Assembly: GCF_001427585.1 (NCBI RefSeq)
Contig: NZ_LMGY01000016.1
Span: 62,252 to 126,251, forward strand
Reading direction: 5' to 3'
DNA: 64,000 bases
Origin: Pseudoxanthomonas sp. Root630
GTDB taxonomy: Bacteria > Pseudomonadota > Gammaproteobacteria > Xanthomonadales > Xanthomonadaceae
Shown here one piece after another: positions 1-12,496 of this stretch. The notes below the pieces were generated by a model. The model saw nothing but the letters and a program-made list of their open reading frames with translations, searched no databases and was not told the origin of the DNA. A program made the translations under genes and the position numbers. Positions within the stretch are counted from its first letter, which is position 1. The number at the start of each line of letters is the position of its first letter.

Positions 1-1933
<1,933 letters not shown>

Positions 1934-1951
1934 GGGGGACTGCTTCCAGGG

Positions 1952-3850
1952 TTACTGGGCCGCGGCGGGTTGCGCCTTGGGCCCGATGTACTTGTCAAAG
2001 AACGCCAGCATCTTGGTATAGAGGTTGACGTTGTTCTGCAGGTCGCGGAATCCGTGCGCTTCCTTCTTTTCCACGATCACGTCGTCCGGCTTCTTGCCGG
2101 CCTTGGCCAGCTGTGAGATCAGGAAATGCATGTTCTTGATCGGCACGCGCACATCCTTCTCGCCGTGCACCAGCAGGATCGGCGCCTTGATGCGCTCGAC
2201 GCCGAAGGCGGGAGACTGCGCCATGCGTTCGGCGGCCGTCGGCGGATAGACGTCCTTCAGGTAGTTGCGACCGCTTTCGTGGCCCATGAAGTCCGCATCG
2301 CGCTGCGCATCGAGATCGTAGACGCCCACGTAACCGACGGTGCAGCGGTACAGATCGGGTTCGCGCACGACGCTCATCAGCGCCGCGTAGCCGCCGTAGG
2401 ACGCACCGTAGATGCACACGCGGTTCGGATCCGCGATGCCCTGGGCGATCGCCCACTTCACCGAGTCGGTCAGATCGTCCTGCATGGTGGTACCCCACTT
2501 GCGGTAACCCATGCCCTCGAACGCGTTGCCATAACCACCGGAGCCACGATAGTTGACCTGCAACACGGCGTAGCCGCGATTGGCGAACAACTGGACTTCC
2601 GGATTGAAACCCCACTCGTCACGCGGCCCATGCGGGCCACCGTGCGGATTGATGATCAGCGGCAATTTCTTGCCGTTGCTGTTCTTGGGGAGGGTGATGT
2701 ACCCATGCAGCTCAAGTCCATCCCGAGCCTTCACCACGATGGGCTTCATCGGCGACATTTCTTCGGACTTGATCCAGCCCATGCTGGCGGTCAGGAACTG
2801 CGCCTGTCCGGTCTGCCGATCGAACAGGTACGCCTCCGGCGCCTGGACGTCGGAATACACCTGCATCATCAAGTAACGCCCGTTGTCCGAAGCGCGCTGG
2901 AAGCGCACGGCCTTGCCCGGAAACGCCTTGGTCAGGCCTGCGTAGACCTTGGTTTCCGGATGCTCCGGAGCAACCCAGTCCCAGTAAGGAACACCATCTT
3001 CGTACCACACGCCCAGCAGCGTCTTGCGGTCGCTGCTCCAAAGGTAGCCGGAAGGGCTGACGGTGCCATTGCTCGACAGCTGCGTCTCGGCCCGGGTATC
3101 GACATCGAGCAGCACAATGGATTCAGGCTTTCCTTCTGCGCCTTTCGCCATATAGACGCGCTTGTTCTGCGCGTCGAAGCCCAACGGATAGTAGGTCGCG
3201 CCATTGCGCTCGCTCTCGTGCACCAGGTTCCACTTGTCGCCATCACGCCGGTAAGTGACGTTGCGACCGTCGTTCATGGCGCCCGCAACAAAGCGCACGT
3301 TGCGATCGTGGTCGACCAAGAAGCTGCCCTGTTCGACCGGTGCACTGGCCACATTCATGATGCGGCCGTTATTGACGTTCAGCTTGAAAAGGAACGACGT
3401 CTCGACGGAGCGTTGGACCAGGATCGTATCCGGATCTTCGGGCGTCAGATCGACGATGCTGTACGTGTTGCCGTTCGGAATATCGAGTCGTCCCGTTCCA
3501 TCGATGTTGGCGGCGTACATGTCGCCGCGCGCCGTCTCGAAGTCGAAACGACCCGTCTTGAACGTCACGACGAACAGGAGGCGGTTGTCGTTGACCCAGT
3601 ACACCTGACGAAAGTGCCGGTTCTCGCCGTAGTCGAACTTGCCGACGACCGCCTGATCGGCAACACGCACGACGGCCAGCAGTGTCCGGTCAGCCTGGGG
3701 AACATTGATCGCCATGTGCTTGCCGTCTGGCGACAGCGACACGGTCGTGAACTGGGGATCCTTGAAGAAATCCTGGATCGGCACTTCACGCGCGAAACCC
3801 TGCAGCGGCAGCAAGGCCAGCAGCAGCAACAAACGGACCATCACTTTCAT
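1952..3850 (-). CDS. S9-family prolyl oligopeptidase-like serine peptidase, exported
   Basis: Predicted periplasmic peptidase of the prolyl oligopeptidase/acylaminoacyl peptidase family, 632 aa. A signal peptide is clear (MKVMVRLLLLLALLPLQGFA). It is followed by a beta-propeller-like half and a C-terminal alpha/beta-hydrolase domain. The nucleophile sits in GASYGGYAAL (Ser about 484), the Asp in HGEKDVRVP and the His in EAHGFRD, so the triad is intact. The ATG at 3850 was chosen because AGGGAG lies just upstream and the signal peptide starts there; the longer frame upstream overlaps the end of carA. It sits between carA and carB, an unusual place for a gene with no obvious link to carbamoyl phosphate. 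The substrate cannot be told from sequence. Confidence 0.9.
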   Translation of the reverse strand: MKVMVRLLLLLALLPLQGFAREVPIQDFFKDPQFTTVSLSPDGKHMAINVPQADRTLLAVVRVADQAVVGKFDYGENRHFRQVYWVNDNRLLFVVTFKTGRFDFETARGDMYAANIDGTGRLDIPNGNTYSIVDLTPEDPDTILVQRSVETSFLFKLNVNNGRIMNVASAPVEQGSFLVDHDRNVRFVAGAMNDGRNVTYRRDGDKWNLVHESERNGATYYPLGFDAQNKRVYMAKGAEGKPESIVLLDVDTRAETQLSSNGTVSPSGYLWSSDRKTLLGVWYEDGVPYWDWVAPEHPETKVYAGLTKAFPGKAVRFQRASDNGRYLMMQVYSDVQAPEAYLFDRQTGQAQFLTASMGWIKSEEMSPMKPIVVKARDGLELHGYITLPKNSNGKKLPLIINPHGGPHGPRDEWGFNPEVQLFANRGYAVLQVNYRGSGGYGNAFEGMGYRKWGTTMQDDLTDSVKWAIAQGIADPNRVCIYGASYGGYAALMSVVREPDLYRCTVGYVGVYDLDAQRDADFMGHESGRNYLKDVYPPTAAERMAQSPAFGVERIKAPILLVHGEKDVRVPIKNMHFLISQLAKAGKKPDDVIVEKKEAHGFRDLQNNVNLYTKMLAFFDKYIGPKAQPAAAQ

Positions 3851-3923
3851 CTTCCACTCCCTGAGATGGGGCGACGTCCCCCGCCGCCCGGTACGGACAA
3901 TCGATGGCACTGGGCCATCCCCC

Positions 3924-5057
<1,134 letters not shown>

Positions 5058-5264
5058 TGGGTTCGCCTTGGGGTGAAGGAACCCTGCCCCACCGACTTGC
5101 GGCTGCAAGAAACCGCAGACGCGGCGTTCATCCGGTCCGTGGCGATGGGTAACAGGCGAGCGGGAATTGTACGGGGAAGCCCTGTTCAGCGCCACCGTTT
5201 TTTGCAGCCGGCCGCAGGAAACACGCCTGTCCGCGATGTTGCGTGTTCAGGTTGCGGCGCGACC

Positions 5265-5281
5265 CATCGCGTGACGCGATG
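5265..5281 (-). promoter_or_regulatory. Perfect hairpin just after dapB
   Basis: CATCGCG (5265-5271) and CGCGATG (5275-5281) form a perfect 7-bp stem with a 3-nt loop, starting 2 bp after the dapB stop. A second inverted repeat follows in the same spacer (AACACGC and GCGTGTT, around 5219-5246). Neither is followed by a clear T-run, so these may be weak or Rho-linked terminators or mRNA-stabilising hairpins. The rest of the 226-bp spacer shows nothing else recognisable. Confidence 0.4.
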
Positions 5282-5283
5282 CG

Positions 5284-6003
5284 TCAATCCAGCAGATCGC
5301 GCACGCGGTAGGCGCCCGGCGTACGGCCGGACAGCGCCCGCGCCACGTGCAAGGCACCGCGCGCGAAGATGTCGCGGTGGGTGGCCCGGTGGATCAGCTC
5401 GATCCGTTCGCCGAGCCCCGCAAACTGCACCGTATGTTCCCCCACGATGTCGCCGGCCCGTAGGCTGGCGTAATGCACCGGTTGCCCGCCGCTGCCTGCC
5501 GCCTGGCCCAGGGTCAATGCGGTGCCGGAGGGCGCATCCTTCTTGTGGACGTGGTGGGATTCCACGATATCGACGCCCCAGCCGGGCAGCGCCGCCGCGG
5601 CACGCTCCACCAGCTCGGCCAGCACCGCCACGCCCAGACTGAAGTTGGTTGCCCACACCAGCGGAATGCGCGTTGCGGCCGCCGCCAGTGCTGCCTGCTG
5701 GGCCTCGTCGATGCCGGTCGTACCGGACACCAGTGGCACTGCCCGCTCGACGCACAGCGCCAGGATCGGGTCGAAGCCTTCGGGCAGGCTGAAGTCGATC
5801 GCCACGTCGAACGCGGGTGCGCCCGACAGTTCCGTCGCCGCGAAATGCGGCACGCCCTCCACCACGCGCTGCGCCGGTGCACGGCGGGTGACGGCGGCGG
5901 CGACGGTGTACTGGGCAGGCTGCTCGGCAGCAAGACGAAGCAGCGCCTGGCCCATGCGGCCGGAGGCACCGTGGATCAGCAGGCGTGTGGGGGCGGTGTT
6001 CAT
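5284..6003 (-). CDS. dapB: 4-hydroxy-tetrahydrodipicolinate reductase
   Basis: NAD(P)H-dependent reductase of the lysine/diaminopimelate pathway, 239 aa. The N-terminal dinucleotide-binding loop reads IHGASGRMGQ. The catalytic segment is ESHHVHKKDAPSGTALTLG, with the His pair and the Lys of the DAPSGTA motif. The start was placed at 6003 (MNTAPTRLLIHG), where homology begins; 14 extra in-frame residues upstream look like leader. No Shine-Dalgarno is seen, but TACCAT lies exactly 6 nt before the ATG (6010-6015), suggesting a leaderless message. First gene of the dapB-carA-peptidase-carB run. Confidence 0.96.
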   Translation of the reverse strand: MNTAPTRLLIHGASGRMGQALLRLAAEQPAQYTVAAAVTRRAPAQRVVEGVPHFAATELSGAPAFDVAIDFSLPEGFDPILALCVERAVPLVSGTTGIDEAQQAALAAAATRIPLVWATNFSLGVAVLAELVERAAAALPGWGVDIVESHHVHKKDAPSGTALTLGQAAGSGGQPVHYASLRAGDIVGEHTVQFAGLGERIELIHRATHRDIFARGALHVARALSGRTPGAYRVRDLLD

Positions 6004-6009
6004 GGGGCC

Positions 6010-6015
6010 ATGGTA
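6010..6015 (-). promoter_or_regulatory. Candidate -10 box for a leaderless dapB mRNA
   Basis: TACCAT on the minus strand ends 6 nt before the dapB ATG, so a transcript starting 6-7 nt downstream of it would begin at the start codon. No convincing -35 and no Shine-Dalgarno are present. The same spacing recurs at hrcA, recN, alr, the ACMS decarboxylase gene and the DUF2461 gene. Confidence 0.4.
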
Positions 6016-6048
6016 GCGGCCCCGCATGCCGTGGCGTAGCCCCACCGC

Positions 6049-7365
6049 TCAGCGCGTCTGCGGATATCCCAGGTGGAAGCCCTGTGCGAACGGTACGCCC
6101 AGTTGCTTGAGGGTTTCGAGCTGCCGCTCGTTCTCCACGCCTTCGGCGATCAGGTCGGCCCGCGTGCCCTGCGCGAACGTCAGCAGGGCCGCGATCAGCG
6201 CCTGCATGCGCGGCCGCTGGTCCACTTCGCGTACCAGGGTGATGTCGAGCTTGATGATGTCCGGCGCCAGCCGCAACACATGCCGGAGGCTCGCGAAACC
6301 CGCGCCGGTGTCGTCCACGGCGATGCGTACGCCCACTTCCTGCAGCGCCGACAGGCACTGGTTCAAGCGCCCGTAATCGTCCACGGCCGTGTGCTCGGTG
6401 ACCTCCAGCACGAGGCGACGCGGATCATGCCCGGCGATGAGGTTCCTCAACCGCTCGCTGCACGCGGTCTCCGGCGAAATGTTGATGGAAAGGAATGACG
6501 CAGCCGGCAACACCGCCAGGTGCGTCAATGCGGCCGCGGCCGCGGCGAGCTCCAGTTCGACGCTGAGCCCACTGCGCGCAGCGTCCTCGAACCAGCGCCC
6601 CGTGGACAGGTCGTATTCCAGGGGAAACCGCGCAAGCGCCTCGTAACCGGCCACGGCGCCGTCCGCCAGGCGGACGATGGGCTGCAGGGCCATCGTGATC
6701 TGCCGTTCCGCCAGCACCTGCAGCAGGCGCTCGCGGGCGTCCTGCACATGCCTGCGATCACGCTCGCCCTGCCCCATGCGCGCTTCCAGCGCTGCGCGCA
6801 TCTGCGCATGTTCGATCGCCTTGTACATGCTGGCGGCCACCAGCGTACTCAACTGCTCCAGTGTCTTGCAGGCGGTGTCGTCATAGGCGTGGGGCGTGGT
6901 GGCCAGCACCTTCAGCACGCCGACCACCTGTCCGCGGAACCGAAGCGGCGCGACCAGCATCGAGCGAAGGCCCACGTGCCGACAGGCATCGCGGTTGACA
7001 CGCGGGTCGTCCTCGCTGTCGTCGCAGCGCAGCACGCGAGCTTCGGTGATGCAGCGCCCGGACAGGCTCCCTTCCACGGGAAGCGTCATGCCGATCTGGC
7101 TCTGGGCGATGCCGCTGGCCGACCAATAACGCATCAGGTCGCCATCGCGGATTTCGAGCACCGCGCCCGCCGAGCCGGTGAGCTCCTGCGCGCGATAGGT
7201 GATGGCATCGACCACATCCTGCGGTTCGGGCCCCGCCGCTGCGATCTCGCCCTGCGCCGCGACGATGCGCGTCAGCAGTGCGATGGCTTCTTCGTCGGAT
7301 ACGCCCGGGCCTGCTGCTGCGGGCCGCACCGACGACAACGACGCCACTTTGCGATCCCGACTCAT
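6049..7365 (-). CDS. GAF-EAL protein, probable cyclic-di-GMP phosphodiesterase
   Basis: Predicted cytoplasmic signalling protein of 438 aa with an N-terminal GAF sensor domain (about residues 45-185) and a C-terminal EAL domain (about 210-435). The EAL catalytic set looks complete: EAL in GYEALAR, the Asn of SINIS, the Glu of LEVTEHT, the Asp pair in VDDTGAGFASL, Lys in IIKLD, the EGVE motif and QGFHLG at the end. Hydrolysis of cyclic-di-GMP to pGpG is therefore likely. No GGDEF domain or membrane helix is present. The start at 7365 (MSRDRKV) has AAGGAG upstream. The stop lies 45 bp from the dapB start. The GAF ligand cannot be inferred. Confidence 0.9.
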   Translation of the reverse strand: MSRDRKVASLSSVRPAAAGPGVSDEEAIALLTRIVAAQGEIAAAGPEPQDVVDAITYRAQELTGSAGAVLEIRDGDLMRYWSASGIAQSQIGMTLPVEGSLSGRCITEARVLRCDDSEDDPRVNRDACRHVGLRSMLVAPLRFRGQVVGVLKVLATTPHAYDDTACKTLEQLSTLVAASMYKAIEHAQMRAALEARMGQGERDRRHVQDARERLLQVLAERQITMALQPIVRLADGAVAGYEALARFPLEYDLSTGRWFEDAARSGLSVELELAAAAAALTHLAVLPAASFLSINISPETACSERLRNLIAGHDPRRLVLEVTEHTAVDDYGRLNQCLSALQEVGVRIAVDDTGAGFASLRHVLRLAPDIIKLDITLVREVDQRPRMQALIAALLTFAQGTRADLIAEGVENERQLETLKQLGVPFAQGFHLGYPQTR

Positions 7366-7453
7366 CTCCGACACTCCTTGCGGACGATGAACATGATGCA
7401 TGCCCCGATGCATGGAGGTCGTGATGCTAGAGCGACCTGTGAGGCGCTGTCGA

Positions 7454-7467
7454 GTAAACGTGTTTAC
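7454..7467. promoter_or_regulatory. 14-bp palindrome upstream of the GAF-EAL gene
   Basis: GTAAACGTGTTTAC is a perfect palindrome in the 135-bp spacer between the MOSC gene and the GAF-EAL gene, about 90 bp before the latter's ATG. It overlaps a second short inverted repeat (CGTGT-TT-ACACG, 7459-7470). Its AT-rich symmetric form in a GC-rich spacer suggests a repressor or activator site; the regulator is unknown. Confidence 0.4.
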
Positions 7468-7500
7468 ACGAAGCCGTGTGGATGCCGCGCGACGTCAGTC

Positions 7501-8211
7501 TTACGGCGCGATCCCGGTCAGGCGCTTCTGCCAGTTTTCCAACGCACCTCGTTCGAGCCGTCGCTCGAACAGCGTCCGCCACGACGGCACCAACGGCAAC
7601 GCGAGCAGGTCGTGCAGCACCCCGACGTCGATGGCGCGCTGGTACAGCAGATCGATGAAGCGGGAGAGCGGCCATGCAGCATAGGGACGCGCCTCGAGCA
7701 TGATGGTATCGCCCTGTTGCACCTGGCCCGGTTCGATCACGCGGTAGTACCAGCCGGTACGCCCGGTGTCCTGCACGCGGCGCGCCATGTCCGGAATCCC
7801 GAAACGGTCGGACAGCTTCCAGCACGGCTGACGCGATTGCGAGACCTCCACCAGCGCCGAACCCAACCGGAAGCGATCGCCCAGGCATACGTCGGCCTCG
7901 GTCATGCCAGTGGTGCTGATGTTCTCTCCGAACGCCCCTGCCCTCGCGAGCAACGGGTGCAGCCCGACGTCTTCCCGCCAGGGCGCGTAATGGTCGCGCG
8001 GATAGTGATGGATGGCCTTGTCGGGACCGCCGTGAACCCGCAGGTCGCCCTGCTCGTCGCTGGCAAGCCCCAGCGTGGTGACGCGCTGGGGGCCCTGCAC
8101 GCTCGCCTTGGCGATGGCGCTGACGCTCCCGGCACGGGTGAATGGCACGGCTTTGCCGACGAGCACATCTTCGATGACGAAGGTCGCGGCAGTAAGGAGG
8201 GGCGACGTCAT
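7501..8211 (-). CDS. MOSC-domain protein (YiiM-like)
   Basis: 236-aa MOSC (molybdenum cofactor sulfurase C-terminal) domain protein. Typical segments are VHGGPDKAIHHYP, FGENIST, the beta-barrel strand with DVCLGDRFRLG and the conserved Cys in QSRQPCWKL. YiiM-type members use the molybdenum cofactor to reduce N-hydroxylated bases and similar compounds, so a detoxifying Moco role is plausible by family but not proven. The ATG overlaps the tyrA stop by 4 bp (ATGA), so it is translationally coupled and probably cotranscribed with prephenate dehydrogenase. Confidence 0.88.
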   Translation of the reverse strand: MTSPLLTAATFVIEDVLVGKAVPFTRAGSVSAIAKASVQGPQRVTTLGLASDEQGDLRVHGGPDKAIHHYPRDHYAPWREDVGLHPLLARAGAFGENISTTGMTEADVCLGDRFRLGSALVEVSQSRQPCWKLSDRFGIPDMARRVQDTGRTGWYYRVIEPGQVQQGDTIMLEARPYAAWPLSRFIDLLYQRAIDVGVLHDLLALPLVPSWRTLFERRLERGALENWQKRLTGIAP

Positions 8212-9344
8212 GGCAGCACCCTGCCCAGTCCGCTCGCATCGATCTCGGCTGCAGCGCGTCCCAACGCCACGGCATCCACATCCGCGTCGAATCCGATCCG
8301 GAAGTGCACCTCACCTTCCGGCGTGCGCGAGGAGTGGATGGACGACAGGCTGACACCATGCCGTTCGAACACATGCAGCAACGCGCGCAGCGAGCCTGGA
8401 CGATCCTCAGGCAGATGCACGCTGAGCGCTTCCCGCCCGGCGAGGTCGGCCAGCAGGTACCCGATACGCTCATAGCTGTAGTTGCTTTCCGCGAGCATCG
8501 CGGCGCCGATGGCGTCGTGGTTGTCGGAAAGGAACTCCCGGCGGAACGCCGCGCGCGCCGCGTCGCTCCCCTCGCCCACCAATTCGGCCATGCGCCCGAT
8601 CTGCCGCCCCAGCGACGCCAGCACATCGCCCGCATAGGGATTGCCGAACTGGATGTCTTCGTAGATCGCAGGATTCAGCGACAGGATGCGGGCGATGATG
8701 GCGGCATCCATTTCGAACGAGGCCGAACGGAACGGCATCAGCGCCGCCAGGTCGCCGGCATGCGCGGCTTCGTGGCGCAACACGCCGGCCTGCGCCAGGT
8801 GCGTGGCGTGGACCATCGCCTGCACCAGCGCCATCACGCGGTCGTGCTGCTCGGGCGAGGCCTGCACGCATTCGGCTTCCAGCGCGGCGAGCAACGATGC
8901 GACCCAGGGTCGCCAGGTCTCCAGCCGTGCCTCGCTGACCACCATCACCCGGCCTTTCAACGTCGGCGCCTTCGGCGGTGCGGTCATCGGATGCAGGCCT
9001 ACGACCTCGGCCCGCGAAGCGAGCATTGCCGCAATAGGCGCCGCCTTGATGGAGGTCACGTCCAACCACAGCCGGCCCGATTCGGCGCCGCCTGCGATAT
9101 CGGCGTAGCGCGCGATCAGGGCCGCCGTGTGGCGGATGGGCGCACAGAACACGAGTACGTCGGCGCGCGCGACCAGGTCCGCTTCAGCCATGCTCGAGGC
9201 ATCGGCCGGGTCGTGGCCGATGACCTCGAGGCCCATTCGCGCGTGGAAGAAGCGCGTCAGCCAGCGTCCGTACGCGCCGGCGCTGCCGACGATACCGATC
9301 AGCGGACGGGAGACGGGCGTCACGCGTGGCACCGGGGCACTCAC
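8208..9344 (-). CDS. tyrA: Prephenate dehydrogenase with C-terminal ACT domain
   Basis: Oxidatively decarboxylates prephenate to 4-hydroxyphenylpyruvate in tyrosine synthesis (cytoplasm). 378 aa. It has an N-terminal NAD-binding fold (IGIVGSAGAYGRWLTRFF), a middle helical domain with GLHPMTAPPKAPTLKG and the conserved His region VQAMVHATHLAQ, and a C-terminal ACT regulatory domain beginning at ALSVHLPEDRPGSLRALL. A GTG start at 9344 is preferred: AAGGAG lies 10 nt upstream and it overlaps the upstream stop as GTGA. No chorismate mutase domain is fused. The ACT domain suggests feedback by tyrosine or another amino acid. Confidence 0.92.
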   Translation of the reverse strand: MSAPVPRVTPVSRPLIGIVGSAGAYGRWLTRFFHARMGLEVIGHDPADASSMAEADLVARADVLVFCAPIRHTAALIARYADIAGGAESGRLWLDVTSIKAAPIAAMLASRAEVVGLHPMTAPPKAPTLKGRVMVVSEARLETWRPWVASLLAALEAECVQASPEQHDRVMALVQAMVHATHLAQAGVLRHEAAHAGDLAALMPFRSASFEMDAAIIARILSLNPAIYEDIQFGNPYAGDVLASLGRQIGRMAELVGEGSDAARAAFRREFLSDNHDAIGAAMLAESNYSYERIGYLLADLAGREALSVHLPEDRPGSLRALLHVFERHGVSLSSIHSSRTPEGEVHFRIGFDADVDAVALGRAAAEIDASGLGRVLP

Positions 9345-11227
9345 TGCTGCGTAGCTCCTTCCGCGGTCAGGTACACGACCTGCGCACGCAGCTCGGGCAT
9401 GATCTTCCGCATCACCCGGGCGAAGCCGTCGTTGTACTCCGGCGAGCACACGGGGCCGGGCGTGCGATCGTCCAGCGTGCGCCGCACGTGCAGGCGTGCG
9501 CCCTCCTGCCGGAACGTCGAGACATAACTGAGCGTACCTTCGCGCAGGCTGACGTCCTTCGGGACGGCAACGATCCGCATGGATGCCGGGAACTCGAAGG
9601 TGTACTCCTCGTCCGAATGGTAGGCACCACAGCTGCTCTCGCCCGCGGGCTGGTCGGGATCGCCGAGTTGCGAGGCCACCAGCATGGAGACCGGCGTGAA
9701 GTTGAGGAACCAGGGCTGCACCTGGAAGCCGCCACTCGTCGGGAGCATCTGGTGGACTTCGAAGTCCGCATCCATGTTGAAGGTTTCCAGCATCGGCACG
9801 GGATCGTCGTACTTCACCTTGCCGCTCGCCGTCAGCGCGCTGCTGCGGAAGTAATTGCGCACCAGCTTGTCGACATCGCTCGCCCCGACGTTGCGGAACT
9901 GCGCGCGCGCCGCGACCGCCATCCGCCCGCTCAACTCGACCCGTTGCGAGCCCTTGATCGAACCATCCGGTTGGATGCGGAGGGTCGTGTGCAGCTTCTG
10001 CCACTCCGAGCCGACCTGCGTCACCGGCGTGGTGGTGCCGTCGCGATGACCGTCCACCAGCAGTACCGGTTTGCCCGCCGCACCGTCCGGCAGACTGCCG
10101 AACGGCACCGTGGCCGCGGTGGAGTCCACGTAGAGGTCCAGGCTGGGGATGTAGTTGATCACGTGGTTGACGACCGACGCGACCGGGATGTCCGGCAACG
10201 TATACGTACCGCCGGCGTTGATGAGCGCCTGGGTACTGTCGATGCCGCGCGCCTTCAGCAGCGCCTGCAGCAGGGTCGCATGGTCCTTGCAGTCGCCCAT
10301 GCGGTTGTCGAGCACCACGTCAAGATCGCGCGGGACCACCGCGCCCAGGCCGATGCAGTTGCCTGCATAGGTGATCTTGGTGGATACCCATTCGTAGAGT
10401 TTCTTCGCCGTCTCCCGCGGGTCCTTGCTCTTGCCTGCGATCTCCGCGGCAAGCGAGCGCAGCCGTGGCGTCAGCGCCGCCTTCGCATTGGCGGGGCCAC
10501 CGTACGCTGCGGCGATGTCGGCGTAGCGCGCGAAGGTGGAGAACGCGTAGCCCGGATAGCGGTCGGCGGTGAAGACCGTATCGCGCAGGGTTTCGCGGTC
10601 GACCGGCTGGCGGTTGCTCCATTGCCAGCGGACGATCCGGCGACCGTCGCGGGTTTCGACCGCAGGCTGCGTCATCTGCCAGTTGCGCCAGGTGGCCTGC
10701 ATGGCCTCGGGCGCGTCGATGGTCACCTTCACGTCGCCGTAGTACGCCGCGGGGCTGTAATTGCGGATCACCGAGAAGTGGCCCGGGAACATCGGCTGCG
10801 TCGCCGTCACCCGGTACGTGAAGACCGTGGTGTCGCCGACAGCGAGCTCCGGGAACACGACGGTGAGCGTCGTCTGGTCGGAGTAGATCGGCGAATCGCC
10901 TTCCCGTCCCGAACTGCTGCTGACCTGGTAGTTGCCACGCGGCACATCGACGCGGCGGCCGTCGGGCTTCAACGTGTAGGCTTCGACCACCTCGGCCTTC
11001 TGGATGCTGGTGCTGTAACTGACCGATGCATCCTTGGCCGCTTCCAGCGCGCTGTCCTTCAGCACCTTGATCGCGGTCTCCTGTTCCTGCACGAAACTGC
11101 CGTCTGCATTGAGTACGAAGCGCGTCGACTCGCGCTCGACCTGCAAGGGCCGGTCATCGGCCGCCCAGGCGGGCGCCATGACGACCAGCGCCAACCATCC
11201 CCACCCCTTCCCCATGTTCGTACGCAC
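9341..11227 (-). CDS. Exported DUF3857 / transglutaminase-like protein
   Basis: Predicted periplasmic protein of 628 aa. After a signal peptide (hydrophobic WGWLALVVMAPAWA) comes a DUF3857-type beta domain and then a transglutaminase-like domain. The catalytic Cys is in MGDCKDHATLL, the His in VVNHVINY, and the Asp follows in LDLYVDSTA, so the papain-like triad is intact. Such proteins are often peptidases or protein cross-linkers, but no substrate is known. The GTG at 11227 is favoured (GGGAGATCGC just upstream); an ATG at 11215 is possible. It is followed without a gap by tyrA and the MOSC gene. Linkage to tyrosine synthesis is probably positional only. Confidence 0.85.
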   Translation of the reverse strand: MRTNMGKGWGWLALVVMAPAWAADDRPLQVERESTRFVLNADGSFVQEQETAIKVLKDSALEAAKDASVSYSTSIQKAEVVEAYTLKPDGRRVDVPRGNYQVSSSSGREGDSPIYSDQTTLTVVFPELAVGDTTVFTYRVTATQPMFPGHFSVIRNYSPAAYYGDVKVTIDAPEAMQATWRNWQMTQPAVETRDGRRIVRWQWSNRQPVDRETLRDTVFTADRYPGYAFSTFARYADIAAAYGGPANAKAALTPRLRSLAAEIAGKSKDPRETAKKLYEWVSTKITYAGNCIGLGAVVPRDLDVVLDNRMGDCKDHATLLQALLKARGIDSTQALINAGGTYTLPDIPVASVVNHVINYIPSLDLYVDSTAATVPFGSLPDGAAGKPVLLVDGHRDGTTTPVTQVGSEWQKLHTTLRIQPDGSIKGSQRVELSGRMAVAARAQFRNVGASDVDKLVRNYFRSSALTASGKVKYDDPVPMLETFNMDADFEVHQMLPTSGGFQVQPWFLNFTPVSMLVASQLGDPDQPAGESSCGAYHSDEEYTFEFPASMRIVAVPKDVSLREGTLSYVSTFRQEGARLHVRRTLDDRTPGPVCSPEYNDGFARVMRKIMPELRAQVVYLTAEGATQQ

Positions 11228-11256
11228 GCGATCTCCCTTCCTCGTGGACGTGAATG

Positions 11257-11284
11257 AAAACGGCCCCGGGATTGCCGGGGCCGT
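11257..11284 (-). terminator. Intrinsic terminator of the dnaJ end of the heat-shock operon
   Basis: On the minus strand a 10-bp GC stem (11275-11284 pairing with 11260-11269, loop of 5 nt) is followed by TTTT at 11260-11257. It lies between the dnaJ stop and the start of the transglutaminase-like gene, so it separates the two transcription units. Confidence 0.8.
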
Positions 11285-11337
11285 CGCAGGATGCCACAAG
11301 CCGCACGCGTCCGCGGGCGGCGGGGTGTCGCATGGAC

Positions 11338-12459
11338 TCAGGACGTCATGCGGTCCCAGAACCCTTTCACGCCATCGAGGAAGGTCGCGGATTTCGGCGA
11401 GTGCTTGCGCGCTTCCTCACCGACGAACGTCGCCTCGAATTTCTCCAGCAGCTCGCGCTGCTCGGGCGTCAGGTTGACCGGGGTTTCCACCACCACGCGG
11501 CAGTAGAGGTCGCCCTCGCTGCGGCTGCGGACGGACTTCACGCCCTTGCCGCGCAGGCGGAACAGCTTGCCGGTCTGGGTCTCGGAGGGAATGCGGATCT
11601 CCGCTTCGCCATGGAGGGTCGGCACGCGTACCGTGTCGCCCAGTGCGGCCTGCGAGATGCGGATCGGCACCTCGCAATGCAGGTCGTCGCCGTCGCGCTG
11701 GAAGATATCGTGCTCGCGCACGCGCACTTCCACGTACAGGTCGCCCGGCGGCGTGCCGGGAGGTCCCGCCTCGCCTTCGCCGGTCAGGCGGATGCGGTCG
11801 CCGCTGTCCACGCCGGCCGGGATCTTGACCGACAGGACCTTCTCTTCCTCGATACGTCCGGCGCCGTGGCACTCGGTGCAGGGATTCTTGATGGTCTGGC
11901 CGCGGCCGCCGCAGGCCGGGCACGCCTGCTGCATGGCGAAGATGCCGCGCTGCATGCGCACGTTGCCCCGCCCGCCGCAGGTGCTGCAGGTCTCCACCTT
12001 GCCGTCGGCGGAGCCGGAACCGTTGCAGGGCGTGCAGGCGACGAGCGAGGGGATCTCGATCCGCTTCTCGACGCCGGCGACCGCTTCCTCCAGGTCCAGC
12101 TCCATCACGTAGCCGACATCGGCGCCACGCCGCGCGGCACGCGCGCCACCGCCGCCGAAAATGTTGCCGAAGATGTCGCCGAAGATGTCGCCCATGTCTG
12201 GGCCGCCAGGACCGCCGGCGCCGCCCATGCCGTGCTCGAACGCGGCATGCCCATGGGCGTCGTAGGTACGGCGCTTGGCCCCGTCCGACAGCACTTCATA
12301 GGCTTCCTTGCATTCCTTGAACGCGGCTTCCGCCGCGGCGTCGCCAGGATTGCGGTCAGGATGGTGCTTCATCGCGCAACGGCGATAGGCCTTCTTCAGG
12401 TCTTCGTCGCTGGCGTCGCGGGCCACGCCCAGGACTTCGTAGTAATCGCGCTTGCTCAT
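11338..12459 (-). CDS. dnaJ: Chaperone protein DnaJ (Hsp40)
   Basis: Co-chaperone that delivers substrates to DnaK and stimulates its ATPase. 373 aa. The J domain carries the HPD motif ([10 protein letters not shown], about residue 34) and is followed by a Gly/Phe-rich linker. The zinc-binding domain has four CxxCxGxG repeats: [24 protein letters not shown] and CTECHGAG. The C-terminal substrate domain is complete. The start at 12459 gives the canonical [11 protein letters not shown]. Last gene of hrcA-grpE-dnaK-dnaJ; an intrinsic terminator lies between dnaK and dnaJ, so dnaJ may be read at a lower level or from readthrough. Confidence 0.98.
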   Translation of the reverse strand: MSKRDYYEVLGVARDASDEDLKKAYRRCAMKHHPDRNPGDAAAEAAFKECKEAYEVLSDGAKRRTYDAHGHAAFEHGMGGAGGPGGPDMGDIFGDIFGNIFGGGGARAARRGADVGYVMELDLEEAVAGVEKRIEIPSLVACTPCNGSGSADGKVETCSTCGGRGNVRMQRGIFAMQQACPACGGRGQTIKNPCTECHGAGRIEEEKVLSVKIPAGVDSGDRIRLTGEGEAGPPGTPPGDLYVEVRVREHDIFQRDGDDLHCEVPIRISQAALGDTVRVPTLHGEAEIRIPSETQTGKLFRLRGKGVKSVRSRSEGDLYCRVVVETPVNLTPEQRELLEKFEATFVGEEARKHSPKSATFLDGVKGFWDRMTS

Positions 12460-12496
12460 GTGCTGTCTGGCTGATCTCGCAGGGTCGCCGGATGGC

